From Bdellovibrionales bacterium (GTDB lineage Bacteria > Bdellovibrionota > UBA1018), in contig JAGWZD010000027.1 in the NCBI GenBank assembly GCA_018968995.1, forward strand, positions 1-13,378: a stretch of DNA of 13,378 bases, read 5' to 3'. The notes below the pieces were generated by a model. The model did no database searches, was not told the DNA's origin, and saw only the letters and a program-made list of their open reading frames with translations. Both the position numbers and the translations under genes were made by a program. This document shows, piece by piece, positions 6,873 to 13,378 of the stretch. The stretch's first letter is position 1, and each line of letters starts with the position of its first letter.

Positions 6873-6921
6873 GGGCAGTCTGATCTAGTGTAGTCCTGAG
6901 TCGGATTTGCCCCTTTTTTTT
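6871..6921 (+). terminator. Rho-independent terminator candidate inside the convergent gene
   Basis: AGGGGCA (6871-6877), starting within the stop codon of the preceding plus-strand gene, pairs perfectly with TGCCCCT (6908-6914) and the stem runs straight into a tract of eight T (6914-6921). The loop is long, about 30 bases, which weakens the prediction. The 3' half of the structure lies in the coding end of the convergent minus-strand gene, where it encodes PPKKRGK. Confidence 0.4.
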
Positions 6922-7490
6922 GGGGGCAAGACGAAAAGCGCCTCTGCCTCTTGTTCTGCCTCTTTCAGTTTACGCTCAAACTCTGGGTCATTCTTTGCGA
7001 GCCAATCGTCAGCAGCCTGCTCGAGTACCGGGTTTGATTTGTCGACCTTGAGATAAATCTTTCTTTTAGAAACCTCAGTTTCAGTCCACTGAAATGGGAT
7101 GCCGCTAAACGCCGAGAGCGTTGAAGCAAGAAGAGGGGATTTTCCATCGGTGTCTGGCTTCGCCTCAAATAAGGCCGCAAATACGTCCCCAATTGCGTCG
7201 ACAGCGATCGCTAAGAGATCCTCTACCGTGGGTGAGCTCGCTTTAGGGTCGAAATCACAGCTAGCGTGGACGGTTGTGGCTTGGAGTTTCCCTTGTTCTG
7301 TTAGGGAGACTCGAACCACGACCTCGTCGGAGTAGATTTCGCCCTCTGCTCTGAAGTGAAGGTCAGCATTGCCTTCCAGCTTTTCGATGTTTTGAGAGAA
7401 GTTCGCTGAAAACACTTCTGTCAGCATTTTTGTAAAGTCGTGAGGCAGAGGTGAACATGAAGACTGAGTCAATTTCCGGCGTTCTTTCAT
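6885..7490 (-). CDS. Unrecognised cytosolic protein encoded after the HtrA protease
   Basis: I do not recognise this 201-residue protein. It has no signal peptide or membrane segment. The N-terminal half (about 38-110) looks alpha/beta, with alternating hydrophobic strands such as EVVVRVSL and a helix LLAIAVDAIGDVFAALFE. A lysine-rich strand KRKIYLKVD (142-150) follows, then a Glu/Lys-rich helix (168-185) and a basic end, PPKKRGK. AAAGGA about nine bases before ATG supports the start and overlaps the stop of the htrA gene; the 12-base gap argues for co-transcription and possibly related roles. A run of eight A in the codons for PKKR near the 3' end is a potential slippage site. The gene stops 12 bases from the convergent gene's stop. 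Confidence 0.75.
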   Translation of the reverse strand: MKERRKLTQSSCSPLPHDFTKMLTEVFSANFSQNIEKLEGNADLHFRAEGEIYSDEVVVRVSLTEQGKLQATTVHASCDFDPKASSPTVEDLLAIAVDAIGDVFAALFEAKPDTDGKSPLLASTLSAFSGIPFQWTETEVSKRKIYLKVDKSNPVLEQAADDWLAKNDPEFERKLKEAEQEAEALFVLPPKKRGKSDSGLH

Positions 7491-7502
7491 GATCTAGTCC
7501 TT

Positions 7503-8603
7503 TTAAAGCGTACCTTGAGGGAGCTGTTCCCGCTGGGGCAGCTCAGTCATGAGTACTTGGCGTTCTAGGGTTTTTGACCCTCTTATAAGTCGAATGGTGA
7601 CATTCGAATTTGGGGCCTTCTTGTTGATTGCCCGCTCGACATCGTTAGGTTCAAGGATAGTCGATCCATCGATTGAAATAATGATGTCCCCGACATCTAG
7701 CCCTGCCCGGTCTGCAGGTCCACGTTTTACGAGATTGTAAACCACCACTCCTTTATCCGACTTGAGTTGATAATATTGGGCTAGGGCCGGGGTGAGGCGT
7801 TCGGCAAGAATGCCAAGCCAGGGGCGAGGCACTCGTCCGTAACGAACGAGGTCATCGATGACCCCTTTGGCCTCGTTCGAGGGAATGGCAAAACCTAGTC
7901 CGCCACTCTGACCTGTCCGAGAGAAAATCGCGGTATTTATACCTATGACTTCTCCTCGTAGGTTAAAAAGAGGTCCGCCCGAGTTCCCTGGATTAATCGA
8001 GGCATCTGTTTGCAGAAAATTATCTAAAGGGCCGATCCCAATGGTTCTGTTCTTTGCTGAGATAATACCGACGGTGACCGTGTGTTGGAGGCTAAAGGGG
8101 TTTCCTACAGCAAAAACTGGCTCAGCGATACGAACCTTGTCAGAGTCGCCAAAAGGAACTTGACTGAGGCCAGCGGGAACTTTCCGATTCGAATCATAGA
8201 TTTTTAAAAGAGCGAGATCCAGTTTCGCGTCAATTCCAAGAATTTTTGCGTTAAAAGTCTTTTTGTCGATCATGCTTACCAGAACTTCGGTTGCATTTCT
8301 GACGACGTGAGCATTGGTCAAAACCCAGCCCTGTTCGGCATTAATAATAAAGCCCGACCCCAGCGAAGACTGTTTCCGCTCGCGAGGGATGCCCCAGAAT
8401 TGAAAAAAATCCTCCATCCCCATGGGGATGTCTGTATGGCTGACCGTTGTTGAACTGATATTCACAACCCCAGGAAGAACTTTCTCCACGAGGTCGGGAA
8501 GGTTCTGAGGGGCAACGACGCTGGCTTGCGCAGCACTCCAGCTAGACAGCAAAAGGAGAAAAAGTGAGCAGACTTTTTTTGAAGAGCAAAACACGCGACT
8601 CAT
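7503..8603 (-). CDS. htrA: Periplasmic HtrA/Deg-type serine protease with one PDZ domain
   Basis: HtrA/Deg proteases degrade or refold damaged proteins in the periplasm. The 366-residue protein has a signal peptide: basic SSKK, hydrophobic VCSLFLLLL, and a likely AQA cleavage site at residue 27. The trypsin-like domain shows the triad His99 (TNAHVV), Asp129 (KLDLALL) and Ser208 (GNSGGP). One PDZ domain follows at about 260-350 (PWLGI, then DRAGLDVGDII and NDVERAI). DegP and DegQ have two PDZ domains, so architecture is closer to DegS or short HtrA proteins, but a cleavable signal rather than a lasting anchor seems likely. ATG at 8603 is chosen because it opens the signal peptide; no clear ribosome binding site precedes it. 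A longer GTG start at 8654 adds residues before the signal. Confidence 0.9.
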   Translation of the reverse strand: MSRVFCSSKKVCSLFLLLLSSWSAAQASVVAPQNLPDLVEKVLPGVVNISSTTVSHTDIPMGMEDFFQFWGIPRERKQSSLGSGFIINAEQGWVLTNAHVVRNATEVLVSMIDKKTFNAKILGIDAKLDLALLKIYDSNRKVPAGLSQVPFGDSDKVRIAEPVFAVGNPFSLQHTVTVGIISAKNRTIGIGPLDNFLQTDASINPGNSGGPLFNLRGEVIGINTAIFSRTGQSGGLGFAIPSNEAKGVIDDLVRYGRVPRPWLGILAERLTPALAQYYQLKSDKGVVVYNLVKRGPADRAGLDVGDIIISIDGSTILEPNDVERAINKKAPNSNVTIRLIRGSKTLERQVLMTELPQREQLPQGTL

Positions 8604-8656
8604 GTTCGAGGTTTTGACATATCCGGGATGAAAATTCCACACGACTTCAGGCACTG

Positions 8657-8666
8657 TGTCATGACA
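8657..8666. repeat. 10-base perfect palindrome TGTCATGACA
   Basis: A perfect dyad in the divergent promoter region, just upstream of the alternative GTG of htrA. Possible regulator half-sites TGTCA/TGACA. It might act on either gene. Confidence 0.35.
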
Positions 8667-8673
8667 ATTTCGC

Positions 8674-8684
8674 TCGGATTCCGA
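8674..8684. repeat. Inverted repeat TCGGA-T-TCCGA
   Basis: Five-base arms around one central base, six bases from the next palindrome. It shares the GGA/TCC core with the palindrome at 8691-8704, which hints at, but does not prove, a common binding factor. Confidence 0.35.
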
Positions 8685-8690
8685 ATTGGT

Positions 8691-8704
8691 TTTTTCCGGA
8701 AAAA
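8691..8704. repeat. 14-base perfect palindrome TTTTTCCGGAAAAA
   Basis: A perfect dyad with no loop, so it is more consistent with a protein binding site than an RNA hairpin. It lies between the weak -35 and -10 elements proposed for the thiolase operon, where a repressor could block RNA polymerase. Confidence 0.4.
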
Positions 8705-8746
8705 GAACTAAACACCATCCAGGTCTCGAAAAAAGGAGAATGGTTT

Positions 8747-9922
8747 ATGTCCTCTGTGGTCATTGCTTCTGTTGCACGCACTCCGATTGGCAGTTTCCAG
8801 GGATCACTATCTAGCTTGGCTGCGCCCCAATTGGCTGCGGCGGCCATCCAGAGTGCCCTTTTACGTGCTGGAATTTCAGGGGAACAAGTTTCAGAGGTCA
8901 TCCTGGGGAATGTGCTCCAGACCGGCATCGGGCAGGCTCCAGCGAGGCAAGCCTCGATTTTTTCGGGATTGCCGAAGTCGGTACCAGCCCTCACGATCAA
9001 TAAAGTTTGCGGCAGCGGAATGAAAGCCATCATGCTTGGCGTTCAAAGCATCCAGCTTGGAGAATCAGAGGTGGTCGTAGCCGGTGGAATGGAGAGTATG
9101 AGCCGCGTTCCTTATATTCTCCCTTCGGCTCGCACCGGAGCTCGGATGGGACACCAGCAGATGGTCGACACCATGATTCATGACGGTCTTTGGGATCCTT
9201 ACAAGAATCAGCACATGGGAAATTGTGGAGAGCTTTGTGCACGCGAATGGAAATTTACCCGCGAGCAACAGGATGCGTTTGCTATTCAGAGCTATCAACG
9301 TGCACAGGAAGCTGAAAAAACTGGGAAGTTTAAATTTGAGATCGCTCCAGTGACTGTTTCTGGCAAGGGTGGCGACGTGGTGGTGGATCGCGACGAAGGT
9401 CCGTCGAAAGTTCAGTTCGATAAGATCGCGACGCTCAAGCCCGCGTTTGATAAGTCGGGCACCGTGACAGCCGCGAATGCATCAAGCCTAAACGATGGCG
9501 CTGCTGTAGTGGTTTTGATGAGCGAGAGAAAAGCGAAAGAACTCGGAGTCAAGCCCTTGGCTCGAGTGGTTTCTAGTGGAGCTTTTGCTCAAGATCCCGA
9601 ATGGTTTACCACAGCTCCTGCTGAAGCCATGCGACGAGCGCTGAAGAAGGCAGGATGGGCGAGCTCACAGGTGGATCTATTCGAGGTCAATGAGGCTTTT
9701 GCCGTGGTGTCCATGGCCGCCAGGCAGGAATTAGAGATCCCGAATGAACGACTCAACGTCTGGGGGGGCGCGATCTCTCTAGGGCATCCTATTGGAGCCA
9801 GTGGTGCTCGAATTGTAGTAACTCTGATTTCCGCCCTAAGAGATCGGGGTGCAAAAAGGGGAATCGCAGGAATTTGCATTGGTGGCGGCGAGGCCACTGC
9901 GTTGTGCGTGGAGCTCTGCTAA
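8747..9922 (+). CDS. atoB: Acetyl-CoA C-acetyltransferase (thiolase)
   Basis: This thiolase reversibly condenses or cleaves acetyl-CoA/acetoacetyl-CoA in the cytosol. The 391-residue length is standard. The nucleophile Cys88 is in NKVCGSGMKA, NEAF at 315-318, His347 in GHPIGASG, and the second catalytic Cys377 in CIGGGEA. The HMGNCGELCARE segment (156-167) and KNQHMG spacing resemble biosynthetic-type acetoacetyl-CoA thiolases, including the mitochondrial form. A strong AAGGAG lies eight bases before ATG. Its stop overlaps the start of the CoA-transferase A subunit gene (TAATG), so the three proteins are probably made together for acetoacetate or ketone-body use. Whether it works on longer 3-ketoacyl-CoA cannot be excluded from sequence. 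Confidence 0.93.
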   Translation: MSSVVIASVARTPIGSFQGSLSSLAAPQLAAAAIQSALLRAGISGEQVSEVILGNVLQTGIGQAPARQASIFSGLPKSVPALTINKVCGSGMKAIMLGVQSIQLGESEVVVAGGMESMSRVPYILPSARTGARMGHQQMVDTMIHDGLWDPYKNQHMGNCGELCAREWKFTREQQDAFAIQSYQRAQEAEKTGKFKFEIAPVTVSGKGGDVVVDRDEGPSKVQFDKIATLKPAFDKSGTVTAANASSLNDGAAVVVLMSERKAKELGVKPLARVVSSGAFAQDPEWFTTAPAEAMRRALKKAGWASSQVDLFEVNEAFAVVSMAARQELEIPNERLNVWGGAISLGHPIGASGARIVVTLISALRDRGAKRGIAGICIGGGEATALCVELC

Positions 9923-10623
9923 TGGGATTTAATAAAGTACTGAGTGGTGCGGCTGAGGCAGTCAAAGATATTCCGAATAACGCGGTTCTTGCGTTGGGCG
10001 GATTTGGACTTTGCGGTATTCCAGAAAATTCAATCGCTGCTCTTGTAGATAGGGGGATCACCGGGTTGACCTGCATCTCGAATAATGCGGGCATTGACGG
10101 ATTCGGGATCGGCCTGATGCTTGAAAAGCGCCAAGTCAAAAAAATGATTTCCAGCTATGTGGGTGAGAATAAGCTTTTTGAGCAGCTAGTTCTTTCGGGA
10201 GAGCTTGAAATTGAACTCACCCCGCAAGGAACGCTCGCTGAGAAGATTCGTGCTGGTGGCGCTGGTATTCCAGCCTTCTATACTCCTACCGGAGTCGGTA
10301 CCGTGGTTGCTGATGGGAAAGATGTGCGCGAGTTTCATGGTCGAAACTATGTTCTGGAGCGATCGCTCACGGCAGATTTTTCGATCGTGAAGGCATGGAA
10401 GGGTGATGCCATGGGAAATCTCGTTTTCCGGAAGACGGCCCGAAACTTTAATCCGATGATCGCAACCTGTGGTCGGGTCTGTATCGCTGAAGTCGAGGAA
10501 TTAGTTCCCGTGGGGACTCTTGATCCAGATCATGTCCACACTCCGGGCATCTACGTGCATCGGATTTTTCAGGGACGCAATTACGAGAAGCGCATTGAGC
10601 GACGCACAGTGAGGGAGACTTAA
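9922..10623 (+). CDS. scoA: 3-oxoacid CoA-transferase subunit A
   Basis: Subunit A of a heterodimer that moves CoA from succinyl-CoA (or acetyl-CoA) to acetoacetate. The 233-residue protein has the family opening ALGGFGLCGIPEN (24-36), the SNNAG segment (53-57), and the conserved block ELTPQGTLAEKIRAGGAGIP (98-117) followed by FYTPTGVGT. Length and motifs match SCOT A subunits. ATG at 9922 overlaps the thiolase TAA by one base, with GGAG eight bases upstream, so translation is likely coupled; a more upstream ATG at 9874 lies inside the thiolase gene and adds non-family residues. The B subunit gene begins three bases after its stop. Succinyl-CoA as donor is a family-level inference; an acetate CoA-transferase is the main alternative. 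Confidence 0.93.
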   Translation: MGFNKVLSGAAEAVKDIPNNAVLALGGFGLCGIPENSIAALVDRGITGLTCISNNAGIDGFGIGLMLEKRQVKKMISSYVGENKLFEQLVLSGELEIELTPQGTLAEKIRAGGAGIPAFYTPTGVGTVVADGKDVREFHGRNYVLERSLTADFSIVKAWKGDAMGNLVFRKTARNFNPMIATCGRVCIAEVEELVPVGTLDPDHVHTPGIYVHRIFQGRNYEKRIERRTVRET

Positions 10624-10626
10624 TTC

Positions 10627-11283
10627 ATGGCTTTGACACGTGAACAAATCGCCCAGAGAATCGCTCGCGAATTAAAAGACGGATACTACGTCAATTTAGG
10701 GATCGGCATTCCCACTTTAGTTGCCAATTATATCCCTCAAGGGATGACCGTTGTTCTTCAGTCTGAGAATGGTCTTTTGGGAATGGGTGCCTATCCCTTA
10801 GAAACTCAAGTTGACCCGGATCTCATCAATGCTGGCAAGGAAACGGTGACCGCAATTCCTGGAGCGGCCTTTTTTTCAAGCGCCGACTCCTTTGCCATGA
10901 TCCGCGGTGGAAAGGTGGACCTCACGGTTCTCGGCGCGATGGAAGTAGATGAAACCGGAAGTCTTGCTAATTGGATGGTGCCAGGCAAAATGGTTAAGGG
11001 CATGGGTGGGGCTATGGATCTTGTCGCTGGTGCTCGCAATGTGATCGTGGCCATGCAACATGTCGCAAAAGATGGATCGAGTAAGATCCTTCGCCGGTGC
11101 ACGCTCCCACTGACTGGTGTTTCTTGTGTAAAAAAAATTGTCACTGAACTTGCCGTGATTGACGTTTCTTCAGAAGGGCTTGTTTTGCGTGAACGGGCCC
11201 CTGGGGTAAGCATCGATGATATTCGTAAGGCCACGGAGGCAAAACTCGCGGTATCGGAATGGGTACCAGAGATGAAGTTTTAG
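10627..11283 (+). CDS. scoB: 3-oxoacid CoA-transferase subunit B
   Basis: Subunit B carries the catalytic glutamate that forms the glutamyl-CoA intermediate. In this 218-residue protein it is Glu47, in [10 protein letters not shown]. The glycine-rich [15 protein letters not shown] segment (23-37) precedes it, and [15 protein letters not shown] (about 94-108) and [14 protein letters not shown] (119-132) are typical of the family. Length is normal. GGGAG lies nine bases before ATG, and only three bases separate it from subunit A. The thiolase-scoA-scoB order allows acetoacetate to be activated and cleaved to two acetyl-CoA, or the reverse. The last 25 bases overlap the start assigned to the methyltransferase gene. 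Confidence 0.94.
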   Translation: MALTREQIAQRIARELKDGYYVNLGIGIPTLVANYIPQGMTVVLQSENGLLGMGAYPLETQVDPDLINAGKETVTAIPGAAFFSSADSFAMIRGGKVDLTVLGAMEVDETGSLANWMVPGKMVKGMGGAMDLVAGARNVIVAMQHVAKDGSSKILRRCTLPLTGVSCVKKIVTELAVIDVSSEGLVLRERAPGVSIDDIRKATEAKLAVSEWVPEMKF

Positions 11284-12404
11284 TTCGGTGCCCGACGTTG
11301 AATCTTAATTCACCCTTTATTTTTATTTGCTGCCAACCAGGTTCTGAAGCCATCTTGAAGGAAGAGTTGGCACGCAATTATCCGCGTCTTCGCTTTGCGT
11401 TTTCTAGGCCTGGTTTTATTACTTTTAAAGATTTTGAGGGAAGCCCGCTTTCTCCAGATTTCCAGCTTCGCTCGGTGTTTGCCAGATCTTACGGGGTATC
11501 GCTTGGAAATGTGGACGCTTCAGATCCCGTTCCCGAAATTATTACAGCTGCTGAGGAGATATCTCGCTCATTCGAAAATTCGCTGCTTCGGTTGCATGTT
11601 TGGGAACGCAGTGAGTTTGTGCCAGGAGAAGAACCTCCAGGATATATCTCTGGAGTGGTGGCTCGCGAGCTGGAGAGTCGGCTACGAATTCAAGCGCCGC
11701 AGATTTTCTATCCTGGCCTCGAGGCTAAAGTCGAGGAGCTAGTTTTAGATGTGATTGTTCTTGAGACAAAAGAAAAGCCCAAGGTTTTTCTGGGTTTTCA
11801 TCGTCATCAGCGCGAGCATGACCCCTGGCCTGGCGGGGAAATTCCGGTGGAGCTTCCAACGTCGGCTCCATCACGTGCTTTTTTAAAACTGGAGCAGGCC
11901 ATCCGATGGGGACGTCTTCCGCTTGCTGCTGGAGATACTGCGGTAGAGCTAGGATCTGCTCCGGGAGGGGCATCTTATTCTCTTTTGCTTCGAGGTTTAG
12001 AAGTGTGGGGCATTGATCCAGGTGCCATGAGTCCTGTGGTTTGGACTGATCCTCGTTGTGAAAAACGGTTTCATCATGTCAAAAAAGCATTTTCGGATTT
12101 GAATGAGAAAGATCTTCCGTCTTCTGCTCAGTGGGTGGTGCTCGATATCAACGGGCCTGCGCGGGTTTCCTTACCTTATGTAGAGCAGCTCTTGCTCCGG
12201 TATAAGCCTGAGTTGATGGGTGCGGTGCTCACCTTTAAACTGAACGATCCGAAGCACTCTCGTCATATTCCGGAGTGGATTACGCGATTATCGGAGCTAG
12301 GCCTTCGCCAAGTTCGTGCTCGGCAATTACCTAGTAATAAGCGAGAGATTTGCGTTATCGGGCTAACAGGGCGCGGAATCTTGCGTCTGCAGAGTCGTTC
12401 TTAA
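11259..12404 (+). CDS. rlmM: RlmM-like SAM-dependent RNA 2'-O-methyltransferase
   Basis: RlmM methylates the ribose of a cytidine in 23S rRNA in gamma-proteobacteria. This 381-residue protein matches its layout: an N-terminal RNA-binding part starting near [12 protein letters not shown] (20-31), then [13 protein letters not shown] (202-214) and a Rossmann-fold SAM motif ELGSAPGG (230-237). The K-D-K-E tetrad of ribose methyltransferases is seen as Lys210, Asp296 (VLDING), Lys327 (TFKLND) and Glu363 (NKREICV). The RNA target here is inferred. The ATG at 11259 overlaps scoB by 25 bases with no good ribosome binding site; a TTG at 11298 just after the scoB stop is an alternative that loses 13 residues. 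Its stop overlaps the convergent gene's stop in TTAA. Confidence 0.82.
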   Translation: MGTRDEVLVRCPTLNLNSPFIFICCQPGSEAILKEELARNYPRLRFAFSRPGFITFKDFEGSPLSPDFQLRSVFARSYGVSLGNVDASDPVPEIITAAEEISRSFENSLLRLHVWERSEFVPGEEPPGYISGVVARELESRLRIQAPQIFYPGLEAKVEELVLDVIVLETKEKPKVFLGFHRHQREHDPWPGGEIPVELPTSAPSRAFLKLEQAIRWGRLPLAAGDTAVELGSAPGGASYSLLLRGLEVWGIDPGAMSPVVWTDPRCEKRFHHVKKAFSDLNEKDLPSSAQWVVLDINGPARVSLPYVEQLLLRYKPELMGAVLTFKLNDPKHSRHIPEWITRLSELGLRQVRARQLPSNKREICVIGLTGRGILRLQSRS

Positions 12405-13378
12405 GATCCTCCGCCTCGTGGCTTGTAGACCACTCGTGCGGTGTCATTTCCTTTCAGGCGCGCGGTTCCGTTTAATCGTACGGCCCAACCGGTGGCGCGG
12501 TTCATGGCCACTCCTGCAGCAGTGACTACGCGCGGTTGGTTTTCAATTCTACCCTCGTAGCTCCATCCATTGGTGTCACTTTTACTGATCGTCACTGGAC
12601 GACTGGTGTCTCCGCCCGGGTATCGTACCACTTCGATCGTGGCCTCATCAGGTTCAACATCGGTAAGTAAGTAAACCGTGAATAAGTCCAGTCGCTTGGT
12701 TTCAAGCGACTGTTGGATATTTTTTAGCATCGCGCTCGTCTGTGAGGCGCAGAAATTTTGCTGGGTGCCGCCCGTCTCGCTAGCAAAACGGCTGTATTGA
12801 TACCCGGTATAAGAATCTTGAGAATAACAGGTTCCGCCTGTTGCCACAGCGGCATGCACGACCACTTGAGCGGGGTTTGTGCGTAGGGATTGAATCTGTG
12901 TTCGGTAATAGTTTCGTGCCGACTGAGCGGCAGAAGTGGCGTAAGTCGAGGAGTAGCTGCCCAAAGAGCTTCCAGTAGAGCAACCCGCTGGGGCGTGTGA
13001 GGCGGGCAGTGCGGGCGACCCGCAGCTGGTGATGGTGGTTCCAGCGCTAGCCATTCCTCCAGCATCGCAGGGACCCTGAAAACCGTCGGAGCGCCGGCAA
13101 ATCATTCTGCCTGAGGTGTCGTCGCCGTTCCCTAAGACAATCACCACTAATAGGGCATCATCACGATGAAAGCCCGTCCCAATCAGGTGGTCTTTGAGTT
13201 GTTCTGTAATTGTGGCAAGACCCGGCTCTGCACCAACGGGTGCAAGAGATGGCGCCAAATTGTCTCTGTAGTCGGTGTAAGCGCTTGGGATCTTAAAAAA
13301 ATTAGCAAGAATCTGGCTCGGGTCAAGGTCACCAAAAGCAGCGCCAGGATAAGGCTGTATCCACTGGCTTTCTCCCCA
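12401..13378 (-). CDS. VWA-type probable exported protein, C-terminal part (gene continues past the right edge)
   Basis: The frame is open for 325 codons to the window edge; the 40 codons before the TTG at 13258 contain no stop, so the true start is outside. The block GTGFHRDDALLVVIVLGNGDDTS, about residues 67-89 of the visible part, matches the strand-and-acidic-loop region of von Willebrand A-like proteins found in delta-proteobacteria, whose usual motif there is SDEDD-S. Later QVVVHAAVATGG and a C-terminal repeat-like beta region (IEVVRYPGG, NGWSYEGRIE, DTARVVY) fit the same family. Six cysteines in the middle third suggest disulphides outside the cytosol. No membrane segment is visible; the N-terminus, signal peptide and first metal motif are not in view. 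Function unknown; adhesion or surface binding is inference. Confidence 0.7.
   Translation of the reverse strand, partial: WGESQWIQPYPGAAFGDLDPSQILANFFKIPSAYTDYRDNLAPSLAPVGAEPGLATITEQLKDHLIGTGFHRDDALLVVIVLGNGDDTSGRMICRRSDGFQGPCDAGGMASAGTTITSCGSPALPASHAPAGCSTGSSLGSYSSTYATSAAQSARNYYRTQIQSLRTNPAQVVVHAAVATGGTCYSQDSYTGYQYSRFASETGGTQQNFCASQTSAMLKNIQQSLETKRLDLFTVYLLTDVEPDEATIEVVRYPGGDTSRPVTISKSDTNGWSYEGRIENQPRVVTAAGVAMNRATGWAVRLNGTARLKGNDTARVVYKPRGGGS

Larger units (their letters stand above)
8604..8746. promoter_or_regulatory. Divergent intergenic region with three palindromes
   Basis: This 143-base region separates the divergent htrA and thiolase genes. It carries three perfect dyads within 50 bases: TGTCATGACA (8657-8666), TCGGA-T-TCCGA (8674-8684) and TTTTTCCGGAAAAA (8691-8704). 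The last two lie 30 to 60 bases before the thiolase ribosome binding site AGGAG (8734-8738). A weak plus-strand promoter, TTGGTT (8686-8691) and TAAACA (8709-8714) with 17-base spacing, would flank the third palindrome. These are candidate operators; the regulator is unknown. Confidence 0.4.

Noticed and set aside
8614..8619. Perfect TTGACA as a plus-strand -35 element
   Set aside because: No -10-like sequence is found 16 to 18 bases downstream.
8604..8654. GTG start for htrA
   Set aside because: The extra 17 residues would precede an otherwise good signal peptide; no ribosome binding site supports it.
8691..8704. TTTTTCCGGAAAAA as a transcription terminator
   Set aside because: It has no loop and both flanking genes start, rather than end, next to this region.
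9874..9921. Upstream ATG for scoA inside the thiolase gene
   Set aside because: The extra residues are an out-of-frame reading of thiolase; the TAATG junction with GGAG is the natural start.
10806..11234. 142-codon antisense open frame over scoB
   Set aside because: Composition is that of an antisense shadow and scoB on the other strand has full family motifs.
12401..13258. Treating 13258 as the true start of the VWA-type gene
   Set aside because: That codon is TTG within a frame that stays open to the window edge, and the upstream 40 codons read as plausible protein.
1..13378. CRISPR arrays, tRNA or rRNA genes, transposases, phage genes
   Set aside because: No spaced direct repeats, cloverleaf-like segments, or recognisable mobile-element proteins were seen by eye; a dedicated scan was not possible.

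Overview
The window is chromosomal DNA of a Gram-negative bacterium with tightly packed operons, roughly 50% GC by eye. A periplasmic HtrA protease with a signal peptide, a probable exported VWA-type protein, and a lysine/alanine-rich zinc-knuckle protein suggest a Bdellovibrionota-like (former delta-proteobacterial) lineage. That placement is inference from protein style; no rRNA or other marker gene is present to fix it.

Region 1 (1-6087, minus strand) is the conserved fatty-acid and phospholipid start-up cluster. In transcription order it is nagA-like amidohydrolase, DUF177/YceD protein, rpmF (L32), plsX, fabH, fabD, fabG. Gaps from DUF177 onward are 6 to 23 bases, ribosome binding sites often overlap the previous stop codon, and a candidate promoter lies just after the nagA stop. 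PlsX feeds acyl-phosphate to phospholipid synthesis, FabD makes malonyl-ACP, FabH starts chains and FabG reduces them. The next gene, probably acpP, lies beyond the left edge; only spacer and a possible ribosome binding site are seen.

Region 2 (6117-8603) holds a divergent plus-strand gene for an unrecognised protein with a histone-H1-like basic tail, a Cys/His zinc knuckle and an acidic C-terminus. It converges on a minus-strand pair: an HtrA/Deg serine protease followed by a small unrecognised cytosolic protein. The terminator of the plus-strand gene appears to sit inside the 3' end of the convergent gene.

Region 3 (8604-12404, plus strand) begins with an intergenic segment carrying three palindromes, then an operon for acetoacetate/acetoacetyl-CoA metabolism: thiolase, then both subunits of a 3-oxoacid CoA-transferase. 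An RlmM-like 2'-O-methyltransferase overlaps the end of that operon.

Region 4 (12401-13378, minus strand) is the C-terminal part of a cysteine-containing VWA-type protein whose reading frame runs off the right edge. It overlaps the methyltransferase tail-to-tail by four bases.

Most of the window is core metabolism. The least explained items are the basic-tail/zinc-knuckle protein, the palindrome cluster before the thiolase, the hairpin before rpmF, and several residue-level departures in otherwise standard enzymes (FabG, FabD, L32, NagA). I see no CRISPR array, tRNA, rRNA, transposase or phage gene.
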